From Odobenus rosmarus divergens (Eukaryota; Chordata; Mammalia; Carnivora; Odobenidae): 64,000 nt of DNA. The stretch is taken from the NCBI RefSeq assembly GCF_000321225.1, contig NW_004450302.1, forward strand, positions 5,385,151 to 5,449,150, given 5' to 3'. Shown in pieces: positions 21,882 through 30,985 of the stretch (positions are counted from its first letter, which is position 1; each line of letters begins with the position of its first letter). The notes beneath the pieces were generated by a model. It did not search any database and had not been told where the DNA came from. It was given only the letters and a program-made list of their open reading frames with translations. The translations under genes and the position numbers were made by a program.

Positions 21882-23226
21882 GTTTATAGATTACCTATGG
21901 CTGCCTTTGCCTTACCATGATGGCGTTGGGTCATCACGACGAAGACATCATGGCTAGCAAAACATTAACTATAAAAAAGATGAACATCTGGACTTTGATA
22001 GAAAAAGTTTGCCAACTCTGTTCAGACAGATGGCCGGACACCCTGAGTGACAGAGGCAGAGACAAACTGAGTTCAGACATGGATGCACACTTTATTGATA
22101 ACTGACTTTGTAAGACATAATTAAGCACCCGCAATTTCAGAAACACCAAACACTGCTCCGTTCCCAGCCAGCAATGGCCCCGTAAGGGGATTTTAGGATT
22201 TATAAGCCTAATTAAATATTGCAGTAGAAATTGTTCGGCCACTTTGGTGATTTGCCTTGAAGGTACTTAAATGACAGGGTGGGGTTTTGAACGTAACTTG
22301 AGGAGTTTGTGAATTTCTTTGTCTCTTGATTATCGCGTGTGTGTGATTACTGCAAAAAATATTTGCTTTCCCCAAAGTTGCTCAGCTCAAGGTTTGCGGC
22401 TGTCTAATTTGTCAGTGTGGGTGGGATATATCACGTTTGTCCATTACAGGTAAAAGGGAAAGCAAAACAATAAAGAAAAGAAGACAACTCATTGGAGGCT
22501 TTTACCAGATCGTGGGTCTGATCACAACATACTTTTGAATGAACATGCATGAGCGAAGTGTCCCCCTTTCCAATCCAGGAAAGTTTGATTCCTCTGTGCT
22601 GAAAAACACCCTGACCTGACAGGCAAACACCCAGAGAGGAGCATAAGGGAAGATTCTTTCTCTCTCTCTTTTCTAATATGGTTTTGATTTCAAGAAAGCT
22701 CTCCTGTCATCAACATCTGTTTCCTGCTCCGGAGCCCCGTGAAGATCACAGATCGACTGCATTTGTCCCATGCCTTCTTCCAGTTTTACCTCCTCAGTCT
22801 CTCTTGGATTCTGGATAAATCTTCCTCCTCATGATTGCCATTTTATCTTAAATACCCACCTGCCTTATCTTAAGGTCATGTCTTATTATGATACTTGTTT
22901 GTTGACTTAGCTATTTCCCCCCGACCATGGGCTTCTTCAAGTGTGCTGTCTTTAAAAAAAACTGCACCTCTAGCACCCAAATGGTGGCCACCACAAAATT
23001 GGTCCACACTAAATATTCACTGGCCAAATGAATGGATGGGGTCAGGGGACCTTGCCAGGGAGAGACCCCACTGGGATGAAATTCTGGGACTGGAATGCAT
23101 CACTCCCTTCTCTGGATGAGAGAAGAGACAGTATGTATCAGGCCTCTGAAAACGTCTTCTGCTGACCACAGAACAGAGGGCAGAGGAAATATGTCTGAAG
23201 AAGGTGAACATGAGGACAGAGGCTTT
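21882..23226. other. unique AT-rich intergenic DNA, candidate conserved non-coding
   Basis: No repeats of the families seen elsewhere are obvious between about 22090 and 22560. That stretch holds homeodomain-like words (CCTAATTAAATATTGC, AGACATAATTAAGC) and the SOX-like word AACAATAAAG. Regulatory function is inference only. Confidence 0.35.
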
Positions 23227-23240
23227 AAAATGAGCCCAAA

Positions 23241-23430
23241 CGGGGCGCCTGGGTGGCTTAGTCGGTTGAGCGTCTGCCCTCGGCTCAGGTCGTGATCCTG
23301 GAGTCCTGGGATCGAGTCCCTATCGGGCTCACTGCCCAGCGGGGAGCCTGCTTCTCCCTCTCCCTCTGCCCCTCCCTGCTTTGTGCTCTCTCTCTCTCTC
23401 AAATAAATAAATAAAATCTTTTAAAAAAAT
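23241..23430 (+). mobile_element. CAN-SINE
   Basis: A sense SINE with target duplication AAAATGAGCCCA (23227-23238 and 23431-23442). Confidence 0.96.
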
Positions 23431-23464
23431 AAAATGAGCCCACAGACCTGATGGCAGTAACAAA

Positions 23465-23640
23465 ACCCACTTGTGTGCAGTGGCTTGTGGTTGCCACAAC
23501 CCCATTTGGATCTCGTAAGGACCCTGGGGGGTGGATGTTGTTTTCTGTTTTACAGGGGAAAGAGACCAAATTCAGAAAGATTATCTAAATTCCCTGATAC
23601 TATTAACTTAAATAAACAGCTGAGTGGGGACTCAAGCTTG
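23465..23640 (-). mobile_element. MIR relic
   Basis: Antisense MIR-like order: TTCTGTTTTACAGGGGAAAGAG, AAATTCCCTGATAC, AGCTGAGTGGGGACTCAAGC. Confidence 0.6.
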
Positions 23641-24635
23641 GTCTTCGTCTAGAACCTTGTAAATATTCCTTCACAAGAAAATCTACCTGTCTTTACAGTG
23701 GTGAGTTCACAGAAGAATCTAAACACTTGCCATTCTTGCTTTCCGGTAATCTGGAGTCGTGTAGATAATTGTCACATTCTCACGCATTTACTGTTCTCCC
23801 CCCAAAACAAAACCCAAAACTGATGCCCCCACGCTCTTTGTTGCAGGCATTTTAATTGCTCTTGTACATTACATTTAATGATAGAAACCTGCTCTGCAGG
23901 ATAGCGGGACGAGCCAGAGGAAGAACAGGGTCTGACCTCATGGCGTGCAAGGATGGACACCCGAAAGGCCAACTGTAGTCATCAGAGGTGGGCTCTAGAT
24001 GTGTGGCTGGGATGGAGATATGGGCAACGCGTGAGAAGCTGCTGCTGGAAACCGGGACAGGATGGACGCTGACAGCAAGAGGCTGAGACAGTGGCTGCAA
24101 ATGGGGCTGTGGGTCAGGCTGGGAAGGAGGGTCCACCTCTACACGAGTGTGGGAGCCGTGCCTGTTTTCCTGTTTTGTCTACACTGAATCTAGAATGGGG
24201 CCTGGCATTTTCTGGGACAGAAGGCACATGAGATTCACTCTGGTCCGGTTCTGAGCACAGGCAAGGGAGAGGTGAGAATCCGGTTCCCCAGATCCAAAGC
24301 CAACCGTCTATCCTGGCGTCACTTGTCGCCCTCTGGTCAATGATATGGTTGTAATAGCTTGTAACTGTGTCCGTCATTCTCCACCCTGTAGCCACCACCC
24401 TCATCCAGGGAAATGTCACCTTTCTCCGGGAGCTCTGTGATAGCCTCCTGTCTGCTCTCCTCTGATTTCCTAGAACACATACCTTCTCCCTCTGCCACCA
24501 CACCCAACCTCTTGTCCCAGAGCCTTCGTTCCATCCCCATTCTTCAGATCACTTTCCCCAACTGGGTCAGGTCCTTCTGTTATCTGCTTTTAGAGCACCA
24601 TGGATTGTTCCTTCCAAGCCTTTATGATTTCTCAT

Positions 24636-24658
24636 GATATATATATATATATATATAT
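24636..24658. repeat. (AT)n microsatellite
   Basis: About 11 AT dinucleotides, directly left of the palindrome region. Confidence 0.92.
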
Positions 24659-24686
24659 CTCCACATAAAATTATAAATTTATTATC

Positions 24687-24714
24687 CACATAAAATATAT
24701 ATATATTTTATGTG
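24687..24714. repeat. perfect 28-bp palindrome
   Basis: It starts CACATAAAATATAT and reads the same on both strands, so it can form a hairpin or cruciform. Its left arm, CCACATAAAAT, also occurs as a direct repeat at 24661-24671. It lies next to an AT microsatellite, so it may have arisen by slippage and copying within AT-rich DNA. Confidence 0.95.
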
Positions 24715-25759
24715 ATTAATTTCTTTCTCCTCCACTAGCTTTAAATTCCACAAGGAGAAGGTCAATGTCTATTTTTTGCTCATCCATGACCATGTTTCTC
24801 AAGCAACCAACACACTCGATGACTTGGTGATTGTTAAATAAATAGATAAGTACATTTCAGTGAATGAGGGAATTAACCAATACATGAGTAAATGATGCAA
24901 CAGGGAGTCACGAGTCAAGGCAGCCTGCTGGGCAGGGATTAAGGGCAAAACCGAACAAGGCAGAACACCGGGCTGAGACCTCTGGCCGCCTGCAAGAAGA
25001 TGGAGACTCATGTTTGAAGCACTTACTTCAAAACGGGTTTCATTATTCCGAAATGCTTTCCTAAATGGATGCAGTGACCTAAAACCAGGAATCACATAGT
25101 GTAATCCAATAACAACAACAAAAAATGAAGCAAATTCATTCCTATCTAGGCAAAGATAAACAGACCAGAAGCTGAAATATAACATTCATGGATCTTTTAG
25201 GACAGAGAGGTGGGGAGAGCGGGCCGAGGAAGGCGAGTGTGTAAGATGAGCTTATACTGTCTCGTGTGAACACTCTTTAGCCGCTTGGTGCTTGAATGAT
25301 TTTGGCTTTGGACCAAGGCTCTTGCCTCACGGCCTGCTTCTCTCCAGAAACCACGTCCTCCCTCTGCCTGTGCATCTGCAGGGTTGATTGCCTTCAGGGA
25401 TGGGTGAGTGGACCACGCTTTATAGATGGGACCACTGAAGCTGAGCGAGCACAGTAACTAGGCCAGAGGCAACAAATACATGTTTTCTCCTTAGTCCAAA
25501 CCCTCCTTTCTCCAGGGCATCCGTGCCACTCTGTAAATGAAAACCGTTCTTATCCTCGGCCTGGAACTCATCATTTCTCACCACAGCTGGTGGAGAGAGG
25601 CACTTACCCCCCAGGCCCCCTCTGTGTGTTGGTGCCCGAAGGACCGGTCTAGTTCCCGGCCCTGTCTCTAAGCCCCCTTGAGTCAGTGCTTCATGAGCAG
25701 GGTGGGAAGGGTTTGGGCGGTGGAGGTAGAGGGGTGGGGGAGAGGGGCAGAGCTGTGTC

Positions 25760-25960
25760 AGTGAGTATTGATGGTGTGGTGGAAAGATCCCAGGATTTGG
25801 AGTCAGCTAGACCTAGGTCCAGATCTTGGCTTCTCTTGTGGTGATTTACGGAGCCTTTCTGGAAGCTTTTGCCTTCTCACCTGTGAAAGGAGGATAATAA
25901 GATGTGCCTTGCAGGGTCCCTGTAAGCGTCGAGTGTGCGAAGTGGCCAGCCCAGACACTG
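25760..25960 (+). mobile_element. MIR relic
   Basis: Sense MIR order: GGTGGAAAGATCCCAGGATTTGGAGTCAGCTAGACCTAGGTCC, then CTGTGAAAGGAGGATAATAAG. Confidence 0.75.
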
Positions 25961-26029
25961 CGCTTCCTGAGGGGACCGGCTTGCGTGTGCTCTGTCCTGT
26001 TTCTGCCATCTCTCCTTTAGGAAGTCGCA

Positions 26030-26245
26030 TGGTCCAGGGGGTGGGTGTGAGTTTTGCAGCCAGACGGACCCGGCGAGACCCCGCCTTGGCCATGGACTGC
26101 TCAGGTGTAGTCCTGTGCAGGTGGCTTAACCTCTCAGATACTCCTTTTCCTCATTTGTAAACTGGGGATGGCAGGTGGGGGGGGCCCATCTTGCAGGTTG
26201 AGCCTTACACAACATAATACATGTGCAGTGCCTGGGGCAGAGTTG
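26030..26245 (+). mobile_element. MIR relic
   Basis: Sense MIR order: GTGCAGGTGGCTTAACCTCTCAG, TTCCTCATTTGTAAACTGGGGATGG, CATGTGCAGTGCCTGGGGCAGAG. Confidence 0.75.
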
Positions 26246-26348
26246 GGGGTGAATTCATTCCATGCAAATTTCCTCTTCCACGGTCCTTTGTGAGTTGATG
26301 GAGCGAATCATGGCTATTTGCCCATCCAGGGGAGATTGTGTCTTACAA

Positions 26349-26386
26349 CACACACACACAAACACACACACACACACACACACACA
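26349..26386. repeat. (AC)n microsatellite
   Basis: About 19 dinucleotide units with a single interruption (AAAC near 26360). Confidence 0.96.
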
Positions 26387-26955
26387 TTTTTAGCAGGAAC
26401 CATGAGCCCAGGAGCAGCCCCGCAGGATATGAACAGAGATGTCAGCTCTCACAGCCGGTCCGTGCGGAGGGCTGTTTGTGGAGCCGGCTCACATCGGTGT
26501 GCCAGCCAGTACCCACATCACGCCTCTGTACCAGGCAGAACTTCTGCTGCGACCAACTCGGCTCTGTCTGAGCCACGCAGCTTCCGAGAAGTCCTGATGA
26601 CAAAACTCCCTCTCTGTTCTTCCACCAGGTGTAGCTCCTTTCATTGCATTTATAAAAGTGGCTATGAAGAGGGAACCAGCTCTCACACCCCGAGCTAGCC
26701 CTGAGGGCATTTTTCTACATCTGTCCACCGATGGGATAAAATGTTCCCTTTCTAGAGGTGTTCTTAGTGCCAAGGTTTTCTGGCAACAGGGGAAGGATTG
26801 AGTGTCCCACGTGCTGAAGAGGCAAGTGCCTTCCTCTAGCACCGTGAATTCTCCGGAAGTCCTGAAAGCATCCATTTCTCATTACTTCTCTGTGAAAGGC
26901 AGAGAGGGGGGAAGGAGTGTTTACTAGACTTCTGCCTGCCTCAGACTCCGTTTTC
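26387..26955. other. intergenic DNA, unique
   Basis: Open frames exist on both strands (126-128 codons) but cross the microsatellite or have no recognisable domain. Nothing else is seen. Confidence 0.45.
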
Positions 26956-26959
26956 ATGA

Positions 26960-27120
26960 ATCCTGGGCTTTGGCCTCAGACCCATCTGCGTTTAGATCCT
27001 CTCTCTGCCATTTCCTTACCTTGAGCAGATGCTTTAGTCTTTGTGAACCTCAGTGTCCACATCTGTAGAATGGGGGAGGGAAGAGAGCGTGGAACGGCGT
27101 TGCCACTTGGCAGTGTTCCT
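26960..27120 (+). mobile_element. MIR relic
   Basis: Sense MIR order: TTGGCCTCAGACCCATCTGCG, CTGCCATTTCCTTACCTTGAGC, CCTCAGTGTCCACATCTGTAGAATGG. Confidence 0.75.
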
Positions 27121-27164
27121 CCGTCCTTCCCCCCATTTCTTTAGGGTCTGTTGAAAAGGTGAAC

Positions 27165-27338
27165 GGTGGGTGCCTGGGTGGCTCAGTCAGTTAAGTGTCT
27201 GCCTTCAGCTCAGGTCATGATCTCAGGGTCCTGGGATTGAGTCCTGCATTGGGCTCCCTGCTCAGCGGGGAGCCTGCTTCTCCCTCTCCCTCTGCCCCTC
27301 CCCCTGCTTGTATTCTCTCACTCTCTCTCTGACAAAAA
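27165..27338 (+). mobile_element. CAN-SINE
   Basis: A sense SINE with target duplication AAAAGGTGAAC (27154-27164 and 27339-27349). The tail is short and lacks the AATAAA units. Confidence 0.96.
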
Positions 27339-27535
27339 AAAAGGTGAACTAATTAGGTGTGATAATCCTGAGCTCCCTCACACAGGAATGATTCTTGATG
27401 GCCCCTGAGCCTAAGAAGACAGCAACTCTCCAGATCACTTCCAGGCAGCACTTGTAGGGACCAGGACCTGCTTGGCCAGGCAAAACAAGGAGGTAGGAAA
27501 GTCGTGATTCCATCTGCCCAGACACAGGTCCCAGG

Positions 27536-27602
27536 CACGCCCCCCCCGCCCCTCCCGCTCCCCAGGCCACGCCCCCCCGCCCCTCCCGCTCCCCAGGCCA
27601 CG
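27536..27602. repeat. GC-rich tandem repeat, ~32 bp x 2
   Basis: Two units each begin CACGCCCCCC and end CTCCCGCTCCCCAGGC (32 bp at 27536-27567, 31 bp at 27568-27598), then a third CACG start. Copies differ by one C in the poly-C run. The long open frames on both strands here are a by-product of this repeat. Confidence 0.95.
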
Positions 27603-27809
27603 CCTTCCCACCGAGCCTTTCTCACCGCCCTCTTTTTTGCAATTGTGGCCACTGGGGTTGAGACTTCCTTCTTTCCCACTTCGCAGGTGACAGCATCTGG
27701 GCACTGAGGGCTTCTGGGTGTGGGGTGGGCTGCTTTCCGGGTGGCTGAGGTTAAAGCAGCGCACAATGACCCATCCGCTGATGCTTTCCTCAGGCTAATT
27801 TGTCCCCAA

Positions 27810-27910
27810 TGCCCAGGCTCAGCACTTTTCTGTGTGACTTCTGACAATTCTTTAACCTTTCTGAGTCTCAGTGTCCTCATCTGCAAAATCAGGGGAGTAG
27901 GCCTGTCTCG
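27810..27910 (+). mobile_element. MIR relic
   Basis: MIR core in sense: CTGTGTGACTTCTGACAATTC, TTAACCTTTCTGAGTCTCAG, CCTCATCTGCAAAATCAGG. Confidence 0.8.
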
Positions 27911-28124
27911 GCATTTTCCAAAATGTCTTCTGTGGGATCCTGGTTTGGGAGGAGGCTTTGGGTGTCACGTGAACAGAGTTATGCGATCAGGTTAAGTGTA
28001 GGCAAGATAAAGACTCTCCTTTACTCTCAGACTTCTCTTCAGGCAATTTGAATCTTCAAGAGGGGGCTGTGACATTCTAAACATTCTAAAGTTTCCTTAC
28101 CACCATAATATCCCCTTAGACATG

Positions 28125-28211
28125 ACAGGTGATGTAGCATAGTCTAGTGGGGGAAGGACACAGACTTGGGAGCCAGATTTACCTGAGGATAAGCCCCACC
28201 TTTGCCGCCTA
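28125..28211 (+). mobile_element. MIR relic, left part
   Basis: GATGTAGCATAGTCTAGTGG ... CAGACTTGGGAGCCAGATTTACC ... TTTGCCGCCTA is the 5' half of a MIR. It is cut by the MLT1 at 28217 and resumes at 28974. Confidence 0.85.
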
Positions 28212-28216
28212 CTAGT

Positions 28217-28968
28217 TGTATTAGTTACTGACTGCCGTGTAACATATTCCCACACACCTAGTGGCTGAAAATGACACAGATTTATTATCTCACAGTATCT
28301 GTGGGTCAGGAATCTGGGACGAGAGCTCAGCTGGGTCATTGCTTCAGTGTCTTTCAGCCTTTCACAAGGCTGCAGTCAAGGTGTTGGCCAGGGTTGGGGT
28401 CTCAGCTGAAGTCTCTGCTGGGGAAGGATGGGATTCCAAGCCCCTGTGGTTGTTGACGGGATGGAGTTCCCTGTGGGCTGTTGGCTGGAGGTTGCCCTCA
28501 GTTTCTTGCTACGTGGGCCTCTCCAACATGGCAACCTGCTTCCTCAAATCCAGCAGGGGAGATGTCTGCTAGCAAGGTGGATGTCACGATCTTATGTAGC
28601 CTAATCGTGGAAGTAACAGCCTGTGCATTTGATATATTCCCTTGGTTAGAGGTAGTTACTTGAGGGGCGTCTGGGTAGCTCAGTCGGTTAAGCGTCCGAC
28701 TCTTGGTTTCGGCTCAGGTTGTGATCTCAGGGTCGTGGGATTGAGCCCCGCATTATGCTCTGTGCTCAGCACGGAGTCTGCTTAAGACTCTCTCTCCCTC
28801 TCCCTCTGCCCTTCTCTGTGCGCTCTCTCTCTCTATCTAAAATAAATAAATCTTAAAAAAAAAAAGTAGTTACTTGACAAGCCCCCACTCAAGGGCGGAG
28901 ACTATGTAAAGGCATGAATACCAGGAGGCAGGGACCATCAGGGGCTGTCAGAAAATCTGCCTGTCACA
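28217..28968 (-). mobile_element. MLT1-type LTR (ERVL-MaLR), solo, split by a SINE
   Basis: An antisense solo LTR. It begins TGTATTAGTTACTGACTGCC and ends GTCACA on the + strand, i.e. TG...CA on both strands. The exact 5-bp duplication CTAGT lies at 28212-28216 and 28969-28973. No retroviral coding sequence is present. A CAN-SINE (28664-28866) sits inside, and the LTR sits inside a MIR. Confidence 0.9.
28664..28866 (+). mobile_element. CAN-SINE inside the MLT1 LTR
   Basis: A sense SINE with the exact target duplication TAGTTACTTGA (28653-28663 and 28867-28877). Confidence 0.97.
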
Positions 28969-28973
28969 CTAGT

Positions 28974-29130
28974 AATGTGACTTTGGAGAGTAGCTCTGAG
29001 CCCTAGTCTTCTCATCTGTAAAATTGGGATGGCAATGCTAATATCTTCTATATAAAGTTGTGATCACATGAGTTAACATATAGAAACAAGTGTCTGGCAA
29101 ACAGTGGGCCCTGCCTCTGTCTATTTGCTT
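28974..29130 (+). mobile_element. MIR relic, right part
   Basis: It resumes the MIR from 28211: TAATGTGACTTTGGAGAGTAGC, TTCTCATCTGTAAAATTGGGATGG, CAAGTGTCTGGCAAACAGTGG. Confidence 0.85.
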
Positions 29131-29686
29131 TCATTGTTAGTAAGACCAGTGCGTGGCACAGAGAACACACAGCAAACAGTGTTTGAATGAATGAGTCCAA
29201 GAATGGGCTTGCATGACACGGAACACTCTCCAGGGACGGCTGCCCTCCTCATCCTCAGGATGCTGTAAAGATCGGAGGCCGTGAGCTGTGTGAAATGCCG
29301 GGCACCGTCCCTGGTGCACCCTGGGCCTCCCCGTACCCCCATCCCCCCGCTGTCTCCTCCCCCAGTAGTCATTTTCTCCGTACAGTGGCTGGGATGGTGC
29401 CACGAGCAGTTAAGTGCTTCGCAGGGGCTCTGGATGAGGCTGGCAATGACAATTAAGTGCATTTGAGGTGCCTGAGCAGCGATGAAAATGAGGTGAATGG
29501 GAAGAAAAAGAATAAAGGTCTAAAGAAGTGGAAAAAAAGAGACAGGCAGGACCACTTTGAAGAGCAGTGCTATTTTTTCTCAATGGACCTCTGAGTCTGA
29601 AGTGTTTTCATATTCACATTTAAAATCTTAGAGACACTGCCCTGCGTGCTTTTCTTCCCTCTTAGCTGCTATTAATCACTATATTC
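29131..29686. other. intergenic DNA, unique
   Basis: Nothing recognised apart from chance frames on the minus strand. Confidence 0.45.
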
Positions 29687-29696
29687 AAAGCAGGTA

Positions 29697-29896
29697 GGGG
29701 CACCTGGGTGGCTCAGTCGTTAAGCGTCTGCCTTCGGCTCAGGTCATGATCCCAGGGTCCTGGGATCGAGCCCCGCATCGGGCTCCCTGCTCAGCGGGAA
29801 GTCTGCTTCTCCCTCTCCCACTCCCCCTGCTTGTGTTCCCTCTCTCGCTGTGACTCTCTCTGTCAAATAAATAAATAAAATCTTAAAAAAAAAAAA
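29697..29896 (+). mobile_element. CAN-SINE, young-looking
   Basis: A sense SINE almost identical in its head and body to the copies at 18188 and 40278. Exact target duplication AAAGCAGGTA (29687-29696 and 29897-29906). Confidence 0.97.
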
Positions 29897-30175
29897 AAAG
29901 CAGGTATTTCTTCCCAGGCTTCTCCTCGGCAAATATCTGTCCAGCATCTTCGTTTAAGTGGATTAAAATTGATTCATTTTGCAACTTTCACGACACCTCC
30001 GGAGTTCACAGAAAGAACTGACATCTGCCCCGTGCTCTACATTTGCGAAGTCTCTCCTTGCCCAGTAGCCAGCTGAACTTTGAAATGACCGGGCCAGGTG
30101 GGGATGGCTCTTGTCTTCATTTTAGGGGGGAAGGAAATCTCGGGCTGAGCCTGGCAGGCGCCCCTGGACACCTTT

Positions 30176-30232
30176 CTATTTTATTTTATTTTATTTTATT
30201 TTATTTTATTTTATTTTATTTTATTTTATTTA
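30176..30232. repeat. (TTTTA)n microsatellite
   Basis: About 11 uninterrupted TATTT/TTTTA units, derived from the SINE tail. Likely polymorphic in length. Confidence 0.96.
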
Positions 30233-30400
30233 TTTATTAGAAAGAGAGAGAGAGAGAGATCACGAGCAGGGGAGGAGGGTAGAGGGAGAAGCAGACTCCC
30301 CACTGAGCAGGGAGCCTGATGCAGGACTTGATCCCAGGACCCCAGGATCATGACTCGAGCCGAAGGCAGATGCTTAACCGACTGAGCCACCCAGGGGCCT
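30184..30400 (-). mobile_element. CAN-SINE with (TTTTA)n tail
   Basis: An antisense SINE with a 19-bp target duplication, TGGACACCTTTCTATTTTA/TGGATACCTTTCTATTTTA (30165-30183 and 30401-30419). Its tail has become a pentanucleotide microsatellite. Confidence 0.96.
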
Positions 30401-30419
30401 TGGATACCTTTCTATTTTA

Positions 30420-30769
30420 AGCCACCTTCCTTCAATAGCACAAGAATGGCTGGTAGGGCAAGGGGAGAGCTTTCTGGGATGGTTTCCTTGGTTTGTCAGG
30501 AGGGCTGTCCGACCTCTTTTGGCTTCTGTCCCCCATGTTGGCTATCCACTGCAGAGCACGTGCATTGTTGGGATGCTAGCCCCTGGGCAGGATGTCCAGG
30601 GACTCAGGCTACTCCTGTTCCCCTCAGCGCCCAGAAAAGTGGCAGCCTCTGGAGACCTTCCCCTTTGCTCTCTGGGAGAGGCCAGTCAGGAGCACAGTTT
30701 TCTCCTGGAGATGTGCTGGAGCCAGGGGGCTGGTGGGGACGCTTCCCCCAGGCCCATGTTGCTTTAGTC
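30420..30769. other. intergenic DNA, unique
   Basis: No gene is supported. A 146-codon frame begins at 30446 but shows no domain. Confidence 0.4.
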
Positions 30770-30977
30770 CAGTGGTTCTCAACCAGCCGTGACTTTGCCT
30801 CACTTCCTACCCCCTGGGGACATTTGGCAATGTCTGGAGATGACTTGGGGGGAGGGTTTGGGGTGTTATTGGCATCCAGTGGGTAGAGGGCAGGGATGCT
30901 GCCAGACACCCTACAGCCCCTCCACACCAAAGAATTACCTGCCCCCATGTTGGTAGTGCCAACGTCGGGAAACCCTG
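30770..30977 (+). mobile_element. MER5A-type hAT-Charlie element
   Basis: CAGTGGTTCTCAACC start, CATTTGGCAATGTCTGGAGATG, GGCATCCAGTGGGTAGAGG, AAAGAATTACCTGCCC and GGGAAACCCTG end: nearly full-length, non-autonomous. An 8-bp duplication CTTTAGTC/CTTTGCCC (6 of 8 match) flanks it at 30762-30769 and 30978-30985. Confidence 0.92.
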
Positions 30978-30985
30978 CTTTGCCC

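Larger units (their letters stand above)
23641..25755. other. intergenic DNA with AT microsatellite and palindrome
   Basis: No gene is supported. It contains the (AT)n run at 24636-24658 and the palindrome at 24687-24714, both listed separately. The remaining sequence is unique with chance frames only. Confidence 0.45.

Noticed and set aside
27353..27886. 177-codon open frame on the minus strand
   Set aside because: It runs through the C-rich tandem repeat and a MIR relic; the glycine/alanine-rich translation follows from the repeat.
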